From assembly GCA_031272745.1 (NCBI GenBank), contig JAISTF010000127.1:1-11217 (forward strand): a stretch of 11,217 nucleotides of DNA, given 5' to 3'. The position numbers were made by a program, and so were the translations under genes. This DNA is from Eubacteriales Family XIII. Incertae Sedis bacterium (GTDB lineage: Bacteria > Bacillota > Clostridia > Peptostreptococcales > Anaerovoracaceae). This document shows, one piece after another, positions 5,424-11,217 of this stretch; position 1 is the first letter of the stretch; every line of letters begins with the position of its first letter. Below the pieces are notes generated by a model. The model ran no database searches and was not told where the DNA came from. It saw only the letters and a program-made list of their open reading frames with translations.

Positions 5424-6890
5424 ATGGCAACGAAGGATAGTCTTGTGACTATGCTCGGCAGGGCGAACGTGATCGACGATCCGAAAGCCCTCGAGGCGTA
5501 TGCGGAAAACCACAGCTTTGATTTGCATTTCAAGCCGTGGTATATCGTGAAGCCGAAGAGCGCGGAAAAGGTCGAGGAGCTCGTGAAATGGGCAAACAAG
5601 ACGGGGACGCCGCTTGTGCCCGTGAGTTCGACGGGGGTGAAGCTGCGCGGCGACAGCGTGCCGAGCGTGCCGGAAGCCGTCGTCGTGGACCTTTCGGGGA
5701 TGAACAAAATCCTCAACGTGAACCGGCAGCACCGCATGGTCGTCGTCGAGCCGGGCGTCACGTACGATCAGCTCAACGCGGAGCTGGCCAAGCAAAACAT
5801 GGTCATCGCGGGCAGCCTGCGGCCGAAGGCCGGGCAGTCGGTGCTGACGGACGTGGTCGAGGCCGTGCCGCGGCTCAACCCGATGATTCAGTGGAATTTC
5901 TTTGACCCGCTGCGCTGCGTGGAAGTCACATGGGGCGACGGGACGCGCATGTTCACGGGCGAGGCGCTCGGTGGGCCGCGCGATTTGAAGGCCCAGTGGG
6001 CGAAGCAGCAGTGGCAGGTGCAGTACATGGGCCCGTGGATGACGGACTACTACCGCCTCGTCACGCAGGCGCAGGGCAGCATGGGCATCGTGACGTGGGC
6101 GTCGCTGAAGGCGGCGGTCAAGCCGCTGATCCACCAGCTCTACATCGCGGAGGCGGACGACCTCGAAAGCCTCGAAGGCTTCGTCTACAAGGCCATGTGG
6201 ACGCGCTTCCCCGACGAGATTTTCATCTTGAATAAGTTCCAGCTGGCGAGCCTCCTTGCCGAAGACTACGATGTCGACGAGCTGAAGGATGTGCTGCCGC
6301 CGTGGATCGTCGCGGTCGGCGCGGCGGGCCGCGAGCTGATTCCCGAGGTGCGCTTCGAAGCGCGCAGCAAGGACCTCATCGACATCGCGCAGAGCTTCGG
6401 GCTTGACCTCAAGGAAGGCATCGCGAACGTCCCTGGGCGCCTGCTCTACGAGAAGGTCACGTCCACGGACAAAAACGAAATCTACTGGAAGGACGATTAC
6501 GAGGGCTCCCACCAGAGCGTCTTCTTCCTGACGCAGCTCGAAAAGACGGGTCTGTTCCTCAGGGCCGCGCGCGAGGTCGCCGAAGACCTCGGCTACCCGA
6601 CGGAGAACATCGGCGTCTACATCCAGCCGAAGCACCTCGGGTCGAGCTACCACATGGAATTCACGTTCCCGTACGACCCGGACAGCGCGGCGGCGACGGC
6701 GCGCGTCCAAAACCTCGTGGACGCGCTCAGCGTCGCGGTGGCGGATCTCGGCGGGTATTTCTCGCGGCCGTACGGCAAATGGGCGGGCATCCAGCTCAAC
6801 AAGGACGCCCAGTCGTTGATGGCGCTGAAGAGGCTGCAGGGGATTTTCGATCCGAACGATGTGATGAACCCCGGCAAGCTGGCCGTGTAA
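5424..6890 (+). CDS. FAD-binding oxidoreductase, glycolate/D-lactate oxidase-like (subunit 1)
   Basis: A 488-residue member of the FAD-linked oxidase (VAO/PCMH) superfamily, probably cytosolic: no signal peptide or membrane segment. The FAD-binding domain spans about 15-230: the opening VKPKSAEKVEELVKWAN (42-58), PLVPVSSTGVKLRGDS (63-78) in place of the usual glycine-rich phosphate loop, then VVVDLSGMNKIL and VEPGVTYDQL. The second loop near 130-160 is diverged. The C-terminus FDPNDVMNPGK (475-485) is the classic end of the FAD-oxidase C domain. AGGAGG (5410-5415) sits 8 nt before the ATG. It leads the operon, with the iron-sulfur gene 19 nt behind it. A role like GlcD/GlcE in oxidising a hydroxy acid or related substrate is plausible; the substrate is unknown. 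Confidence 0.85.
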   Translation: MATKDSLVTMLGRANVIDDPKALEAYAENHSFDLHFKPWYIVKPKSAEKVEELVKWANKTGTPLVPVSSTGVKLRGDSVPSVPEAVVVDLSGMNKILNVNRQHRMVVVEPGVTYDQLNAELAKQNMVIAGSLRPKAGQSVLTDVVEAVPRLNPMIQWNFFDPLRCVEVTWGDGTRMFTGEALGGPRDLKAQWAKQQWQVQYMGPWMTDYYRLVTQAQGSMGIVTWASLKAAVKPLIHQLYIAEADDLESLEGFVYKAMWTRFPDEIFILNKFQLASLLAEDYDVDELKDVLPPWIVAVGAAGRELIPEVRFEARSKDLIDIAQSFGLDLKEGIANVPGRLLYEKVTSTDKNEIYWKDDYEGSHQSVFFLTQLEKTGLFLRAAREVAEDLGYPTENIGVYIQPKHLGSSYHMEFTFPYDPDSAAATARVQNLVDALSVAVADLGGYFSRPYGKWAGIQLNKDAQSLMALKRLQGIFDPNDVMNPGKLAV

Positions 6891-6909
6891 GGAAAGGAGG
6901 GAGCAGACA

Positions 6910-8241
6910 ATGGCAAAAAAATCATTATTCGATATGACCCCGGTCACGGGGTACGAAAAGAAGCTCGAAGACTTCTTTCCGATGGAGCGCCGGTGCAGCA
7001 ACTGCCTCGGATGCAAATTCGTTCCGTTTGAGAAGATCAAGAGCAACCGCTTTGGGCGCAACTGCCCGAGCGTGTGGTACTACAATTTCAACCTGTATTC
7101 CGCGCGCGGGCGCTTCCAGCTCGGGCAGAACATCATCGAGGACGGCTACGTCGGTTGGGAAGGCCAGGCGCTCGACGCGATCTTCAACTGCCAGGCGTGC
7201 GGCGCGTGCGACGTGGCGTGCAAGGTGACGCGGTTCAACCTCGAGCCGCTCGCGCACAACATCGCGCTGAAGGAGCGCGCGGTCGAGAAGGGCAAGGCGC
7301 CGGTCGAGCTCAAGGCGATGGCGGCGCAGCTCGAAAAGCAGAAGTCCATGCTGCCGGATGCGAAGAAGGCGGACCGCGCGAAATGGGCGGCCGGCCTCAA
7401 GCTGAAGGATTTGTCGTCGGCGAAGGAAACCGCGGAGTACGCGTTTTTCCCGGGCTGCCAGTACGCGTATGACCCGGACCTCGCGAAGAAGGCGAAGACC
7501 TATGTGAAGGTGCTGCTGAAGGGCGGCGTCGACCTCGGCTACCTCGGCAAGGGCGATATGTGCTGCGGCGGGCGCGCGAAGCAGACGGGCTTCCGCAAGG
7601 AGTTCGAGGCGGAGGCGAAGGCCAATGCGGAGATCTGGAAGAAGGCCGGCATCAAGAAGATCGTCACGCCGTGCTCGGATTGCTATCACGCAATCAAGCG
7701 GCAGTATGCGCTGCTCGGCATCGACGTCGAAGTCGTGCACGCGGTCGAGCTCATCGCGGACCTCGTGAAGCAGGGCAAGCTGAAGTTCAAGAAGCGCGTC
7801 GATCTGTCGGTCACGTACCACGATCCCTGCCACCTCGGCCGCCTCGGCGAGCCGTTCATCCCGTGGAACGGGACGGAGAAGAAGATCCTCAACCAGGTGC
7901 ATACGTGGCAGCCGGCGCGTCCGCGCTATGCGGGCACGGACGGCATCTACGACGCGCCGCGCGAGATCCTCGAAGCCATCCCGGGCGTGCGCCTGATCGA
8001 GATGGAGCGCGTCCGCGAGAACAGCTGGTGCTGCGGCGCCGGCGGCGGGTGCAGCGTCTTCAATCCGGAGTATTCGGACGCCATCGCGAGCGAGCGCGTC
8101 ACGGAGGCGCAGACGACGGGCGCGGAAGCGATCGTCACGGCCTGCCCGTGGTGCGAGATCAATCTGAGCGGCGTCGAGTCGGAGAACGGCACTTTCATGG
8201 ACGTGGTCGACATCGTCGAGCTCGTGGCGAAGGCGCTGTAG
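6910..8241 (+). CDS. Iron-sulfur protein with two CCG domains (GlcF/LldE/HdrB-related)
   Basis: Electron-transfer subunit of 443 residues. The N-terminal part has two iron-sulfur cysteine sets: C29-x2-C32-x2-C35 with C52, and C94-x2-C97-x2-C100-x3-C104 (CQACGACDVAC). Two CCG (DUF224-type) domains follow: C183, C218-C219, C255-x2-C258; then C307 (HDPCHLG), C374-C375 (CCGAGGG), C412-x2-C415. In known relatives such domains bind iron-sulfur clusters and pass electrons from a flavoprotein to quinone or another carrier. The first cluster set is unusual in its 16-residue gap before the last cysteine, and the second CCG domain has about 30 extra residues between C307 and the CC pair. Ribosome site AAGGAGG (6894-6900). 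It lies between two FAD-protein genes, with 15 nt to the next. Confidence 0.88.
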   Translation: MAKKSLFDMTPVTGYEKKLEDFFPMERRCSNCLGCKFVPFEKIKSNRFGRNCPSVWYYNFNLYSARGRFQLGQNIIEDGYVGWEGQALDAIFNCQACGACDVACKVTRFNLEPLAHNIALKERAVEKGKAPVELKAMAAQLEKQKSMLPDAKKADRAKWAAGLKLKDLSSAKETAEYAFFPGCQYAYDPDLAKKAKTYVKVLLKGGVDLGYLGKGDMCCGGRAKQTGFRKEFEAEAKANAEIWKKAGIKKIVTPCSDCYHAIKRQYALLGIDVEVVHAVELIADLVKQGKLKFKKRVDLSVTYHDPCHLGRLGEPFIPWNGTEKKILNQVHTWQPARPRYAGTDGIYDAPREILEAIPGVRLIEMERVRENSWCCGAGGGCSVFNPEYSDAIASERVTEAQTTGAEAIVTACPWCEINLSGVESENGTFMDVVDIVELVAKAL

Positions 8242-8256
8242 GAAGGAGGTAGGACT

Positions 8257-9930
8257 ATGGCAATGAGCAAAGATTTCTACCGCGCGCTGGAAGACATCGT
8301 GGGGGCGCGCAACGTCTCCTGCGATCCGGCTGTGACGGAAAACTATCGCTGCATCACCGCGCAGTCTTCGGCGCACTACGGCCCGTACGCGACCCGTACG
8401 CCGAAGCCGCTCGCGGTCGTGCTGCCGGGCAGCACCGAGGAAGTGCAGCAGATCATCAAACTGTGCAACAAATACAAGGTCGAGTTCAAAGCGGCGTCCA
8501 CGTTCTGGGCGGCGATGGGCTACATCGGCAGCGACAACGCGATCCAGCTCGACATGATCCGCATGGACCAGGTCGAGATCGACGAGAAAAACATGATCGC
8601 GACCTGCGAGCCCTTCGCCATCGGCGGCACGGTGTCCGTCGAGGCGATGAAGCGCGGCCTCAACTGCAACATCGCGGGCGTCGGCTGTTCGAGCTCGACG
8701 CTGGCCGGTTCGTCCGGCTGGGTCGGTTTCGGCCCGTCCTCGATCTTCATGGGCATCGCGAGCGAAAACCTGCTCGGCGCCGAATGGGTGCTGCCGGACG
8801 GCGAGATCATCCGCACGGGCACGCTCGGTTCGGACGGCGAATGGTTCTGCGGCGAAGGCCCCGGGCCGTCGCCCCGCGCGATTTTCCGCGGCTGGACGGG
8901 CACGGCGGGCACACTGGGCGTCTGCACAAAGATTTCCATCCGCCTGCATCCGTGGCCGGGCCCGAAGTGGATTCCGGTGCGCGGCACGGCGCCGGCGTAT
9001 TTCGCCGACGGCCTCGACTGCGTCCGCGCCTACACGGTCTGCTATCCGGATTGGGACGCGTACGCGGAGAGCTTCCGCCTGTTCTACGAGGCGGACATCT
9101 GCTATCTCGCGCACAGGCAGTTCAACATGTTCGGGCGCGACATCAAGACCGCGATGGTCGAGATTTTCACGCATCCGGAGAAGCAGTTCTGCGACCTTCC
9201 GGCGCTCATGGAAGACCCGTACATCAAGGAGCAAAACGAGCAGATGAAGGTCGACGTGCAGATCGTCATGGCGGGCTTCTCGGATCGCGACCTCGACTAC
9301 AAGGAGAAGGCGTTTGACGAGATCCTGCGGCAGGTCGGCGCGCACAAATCCGAGTATTATCTCCAGCAGGACATCGAAGACTTCGTGAAGCTCTACCTGC
9401 TCCGCCTCGGCCGCAAAAACTACAACTACACGCTCTGCAGCTCCTACGAAGGCAATTTCGGCCTCTCGGGCAACGTCTTCGTGGCGGCGCCCCTGATGGA
9501 AGAGGCGGCCGCGCTGAAGCGCAAATGGGAGCAGACGCACACGGGCGTCGCGGCGGTCGGCGGCGACTCCGACATGGGTTCGGTCTCGGGCATCGGCGGC
9601 GGCGGCACGACGGGCTGGGAGTTCTTCGTACACTTCGACGGCTTCGACCTTGCGTCAATCGAGGATTCCAACGCGCACATCGAAGAGACGGCGGCGTGGA
9701 TGAAGGAGAAGGGCCTCGGCACGGACTTCGGCCGTTGGAACGCGGACGCCCGCAAGCCCGACGGCTACAACTACTCGCAGGCGGAGCACGACAGCTTCTA
9801 TGAAAAACTTCCGCAGCCCGCGATGGCCGAGTACCAGTGGAAGATCCGCGAGGCGTTCAACCCGAACCACCTCACGGGCAGCTACTACAAGACGCTGACC
9901 CCGAAGGAGTTCCGCAAAGGCAAAAAATAG
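8257..9930 (+). CDS. FAD-binding oxidoreductase (subunit 2)
   Basis: A 557-residue VAO/PCMH-type FAD-binding protein, not a duplicate of subunit 1: the two align only in general fold. FAD-domain features are PKPLAVVLPGSTEEVQQIIKLCNKY (about 49-73) and the second phosphate loop GCSSSTLAGSSGWVGFG followed by ASENLLGAEWVLPDGEIIRTG (143-188), which is better preserved than in subunit 1. GEGPGPSPRAIFRGWTGTAGTLGVCTKISIRLHPWPGP (199-236) ends the domain. The C-terminal FNPNHLTG lacks the NPGK ending kept by subunit 1. No membrane segment is seen. AAGGAGG (8243-8249) favours the ATG at 8257 over 8263. It is the last gene before the terminator at 9977. Substrate unknown. Confidence 0.85.
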   Translation: MAMSKDFYRALEDIVGARNVSCDPAVTENYRCITAQSSAHYGPYATRTPKPLAVVLPGSTEEVQQIIKLCNKYKVEFKAASTFWAAMGYIGSDNAIQLDMIRMDQVEIDEKNMIATCEPFAIGGTVSVEAMKRGLNCNIAGVGCSSSTLAGSSGWVGFGPSSIFMGIASENLLGAEWVLPDGEIIRTGTLGSDGEWFCGEGPGPSPRAIFRGWTGTAGTLGVCTKISIRLHPWPGPKWIPVRGTAPAYFADGLDCVRAYTVCYPDWDAYAESFRLFYEADICYLAHRQFNMFGRDIKTAMVEIFTHPEKQFCDLPALMEDPYIKEQNEQMKVDVQIVMAGFSDRDLDYKEKAFDEILRQVGAHKSEYYLQQDIEDFVKLYLLRLGRKNYNYTLCSSYEGNFGLSGNVFVAAPLMEEAAALKRKWEQTHTGVAAVGGDSDMGSVSGIGGGGTTGWEFFVHFDGFDLASIEDSNAHIEETAAWMKEKGLGTDFGRWNADARKPDGYNYSQAEHDSFYEKLPQPAMAEYQWKIREAFNPNHLTGSYYKTLTPKEFRKGKK

Positions 9931-9956
9931 ACAGCCGGAAACCGTTATTGATGCTA

Positions 9957-10550
9957 TCAGCAAACAGGATTAAACGTGCGGATCGAGAGCGAAATCTCGG
10001 TCCGCATTTTTTCGAGCAGGTCATAGCTGCTTTTTTCGAGCACCCAGTCGAAGAGCACGCCGCGCGCGACGATGAGGAAGTGACCGGTGATTTGCTCCGC
10101 GTCGATCTCCGACGTGAAGACGCCCGCCGCCTGCCCGCCGTGTACGATTTCTTCGAGCATCGTATAGAGCGTGCGGGAGCGGTCGTTGAAAAACGGCGTC
10201 TGCACCCTGAGAATCGTGCGCGTGTGGTCGAAGCCGCGGTCCTCGTGGAACTGCGCGTAGGCGCGGAAGAGCGCGAGCGTCTGCCGGGCGGCGTCGCCGC
10301 TGCCGAAAATCTCCTTGCGCAGTTCGTCGAAATACAAGTCAATCTGCATGAAAAATTCGACGATGACGTCCGACTTGGACTGGTAATAATGATAGAACGC
10401 CCCGACGGAGACGCCGGCCTCGCGGCTGATGTCCTCGATGGTCACATGGTCGTAGCCGTATTTGTCGATCAGCTTCGCCGCGCTTTTGAACAGCTTGCCT
10501 TTCGTCTTGATCGCGCGCTGTGATCGGCTCGTGGCGGTCTTTCCGTTCAC
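9957..10550 (-). CDS. TetR/AcrR-family transcriptional regulator
   Basis: A 197-residue one-domain-pair repressor. The N-terminal DNA-binding domain covers about 15-65, with the helix-turn-helix TIEDISREAGVSVGAFYHYY (37-56), the classic TetR signature. The rest is a helical ligand/dimer domain of unknown specificity. It starts at GTG 10550, one base after the zinc-ribbon gene's stop, with GGAGG (10564-10560) 9 nt upstream inside that gene, so it is the last gene of a tight minus-strand operon. It is convergent with the flavin operon: 26 nt separate the stops, and that operon's terminator lies within its last codons. It may control one or both operons; the ligand is unknown. Confidence 0.9.
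   Translation of the reverse strand: MNGKTATSRSQRAIKTKGKLFKSAAKLIDKYGYDHVTIEDISREAGVSVGAFYHYYQSKSDVIVEFFMQIDLYFDELRKEIFGSGDAARQTLALFRAYAQFHEDRGFDHTRTILRVQTPFFNDRSRTLYTMLEEIVHGGQAAGVFTSEIDAEQITGHFLIVARGVLFDWVLEKSSYDLLEKMRTEISLSIRTFNPVC
9977..10012 (+). terminator. Strong intrinsic terminator of the oxidoreductase operon, inside the tetR coding end
   Basis: A 12-bp stem (9977-9988 with 9995-10006, one T-G pair), loop GCGAAA, then T6 (10007-10012) on the + strand. It starts 46 nt after the stop of subunit 2 and lies within the last codons of the convergent regulator gene. On the minus strand the hairpin is followed by CGTTTAATCC, so it looks one-directional. Confidence 0.85.
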
Positions 10551-10551
10551 G

Positions 10552-10788
10552 TCATTTGTCCTCCATCAACATCTCTACTTCGGCCATCTTCCCGTCGGCC
10601 AGCTCCCGCGGGATGAACACCATCCCGCATTTCGGGCAGCGCATCACCTCATGCGCAAACGTCATGCCCATATACGCGAAGACCGTGCTCGACCGCGCGA
10701 GCGGCACGCCGCATTTCGCGCAGCTCCAGCGCTCGCCTTCCGCGCCCGCCGCCTGCGCCGCCGCCGTTTTGTCCGCGTGCTCCGCCAT
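10552..10788 (-). CDS. Small four-cysteine zinc-ribbon/redox protein (DVU_1557-like family, tentative)
   Basis: A 78-residue protein with a poorly conserved start and two CxxC knuckles: C23-AK-C26 (CAKCG) and C51-PK-C54 (CPKCG), ending VFIPRELADGKMAEVEMLMEDK. This fits a zinc ribbon or rubredoxin-like metal site. From memory the pattern resembles the small redox-protein family named after Desulfovibrio DVU_1557, found beside molybdenum aldehyde-oxidoreductase genes in anaerobes; I could not verify this. ATG at 10788 follows the upstream gene's stop by 2 nt, with GGAAGG ahead; the stop is 1 nt before the TetR start, indicating an operon. Confidence 0.8.
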   Translation of the reverse strand: MAEHADKTAAAQAAGAEGERWSCAKCGVPLARSSTVFAYMGMTFAHEVMRCPKCGMVFIPRELADGKMAEVEMLMEDK

Positions 10789-10790
10789 GC

Positions 10791-11186
10791 TCAGCCTTCC
10801 CTCGAAAAATGCATACGGTGGCTGTATGCGTCGAGGACGTCGTAAGCGTCCCCCGCCCTCGTTTTTTTACAATAACGCACCCAGTATACAACAACCGGTT
10901 TCACAAGGCACGCCTGGAACACGGCCCCATCCGCATTTTCGCTTTCGAGGCGGAATTTTTCTCCCGACTGTTCCGCGGTCCAGATGGTCTCCCGAATGTC
11001 CTCGTCGAGGATGAGGCGGCTGTCCAACTCCGGACGCAGCGCGTCCGGAATGTCCGCGCGCAGGTCGTCCCAGGGCCGCGGTTCCGGCGGGGTTGGCACC
11101 GCGTCCCCGTACAGCCGCGCCAGCCGCCGCTTCGTTTCGAGCGCGTTCTCCCGCCGCTGCTGCAGCGACGGGACACCCCCCGCCAA
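10791..11186 (-). CDS. Conserved-looking protein of unknown function (start uncertain)
   Basis: I do not recognise this gene firmly. From TTG 11186 it has 131 residues. The N-terminal part is charged (SLQQRRENALETKRRLARLYGD), and the C-terminal half reads like a compact beta domain: IWTAEQSGEKF, LVKPVVVYWVRY, YDVLDAYSHRM. There are only two cysteines (in QACL and RYCK) and no membrane segment. The ending resembles, from memory, small proteins next to DVU_1557-type redox genes. The frame stays open through the repeat at the window edge, and no convincing ribosome site precedes the TTG, so the gene may begin outside the window. It is the first visible gene of the minus-strand operon; its TGA precedes the next ATG by 2 nt. 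Confidence 0.65.
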   Translation of the reverse strand: MAGGVPSLQQRRENALETKRRLARLYGDAVPTPPEPRPWDDLRADIPDALRPELDSRLILDEDIRETIWTAEQSGEKFRLESENADGAVFQACLVKPVVVYWVRYCKKTRAGDAYDVLDAYSHRMHFSREG

Positions 11187-11191
11187 ATCCC

Positions 11192-11217
11192 CCGTAGGGG
11201 CGGGGCTTGCCCCGCCC
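11192..11217 (-). repeat. Palindromic GC repeat (copy C) at the right edge
   Basis: On the minus strand: GGGCGGGGC, loop AA, GCCCCGCCC, then CTACGGG. The 9-bp stem is perfect and the last arm ends at the window boundary. It differs from copy A at two positions that pair with each other. It lies in the same reading frame as, and just upstream of, the 131-codon ORF. Confidence 0.7.

Noticed and set aside
6925..9633. 902-codon minus-strand open frame opposite the flavin operon
   Set aside because: Its composition (R, A, D, H, V rich) is the typical antisense shadow of GC-rich codons, it spans two clear + strand genes and has no recognisable domain.

Overview
The window is GC-rich bacterial DNA (low-GC only in the gaps) with strong AGGAGG-type ribosome binding sites. 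The gene order rpmE - prfA - Sua5-type tsaC - rpiB - upp is typical of Bacillota. With the anaerobe-type flavin/iron-sulfur oxidoreductase operon and a SRP RNA lacking the Alu domain, this suggests a GC-rich anaerobic member of Bacillota (Clostridia or Negativicutes). Genus cannot be told from this stretch, and the lineage call is inference.

Layout. Bases 1-324 hold two imperfect 32-nt direct repeats, a perfect 8-bp hairpin and a sigma-A-like promoter for rpmE. Bases 325-5144 carry a housekeeping block on the + strand: ribosomal protein L31 (zinc form), peptide chain release factor 1 (TTG start), the threonylcarbamoyl-AMP synthase Sua5/TsaC (apparently starting at ATC), ribose-5-phosphate isomerase B (possibly leaderless), uracil phosphoribosyltransferase and tyrosyl-tRNA synthetase. 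Next, at 5172-5299, comes the small SRP RNA, whose closing helix runs straight into a T6 tract and so also looks like its terminator.

A well-formed promoter at 5321-5349, overlapped by inverted TAAAC half-sites, then drives a three-gene operon (5424-9930): FAD-binding oxidoreductase, CCG-domain iron-sulfur protein, second FAD-binding oxidoreductase. This resembles glycolate/D-lactate oxidase complexes (GlcDEF/LldEFG logic), in which a flavoprotein oxidises a substrate and passes electrons through iron-sulfur clusters; the substrate is unknown. The operon ends at a strong intrinsic terminator that lies inside the 3' coding end of a convergent TetR-type regulator gene. That regulator is the last gene of a minus-strand operon with a four-cysteine zinc-ribbon/redox protein and an unrecognised 131-codon ORF reaching towards the window edge.

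The most interesting non-genic signal is a short palindromic repeat family (GC stem, AA or GGA loop, then CTACG) present three times: inside tsaC, where it codes for an in-frame collagen-like insertion; between upp and tyrS, where its tail supplies the tyrS ribosome binding site; and at the right edge. Two copies differ by a compensatory base-pair swap.
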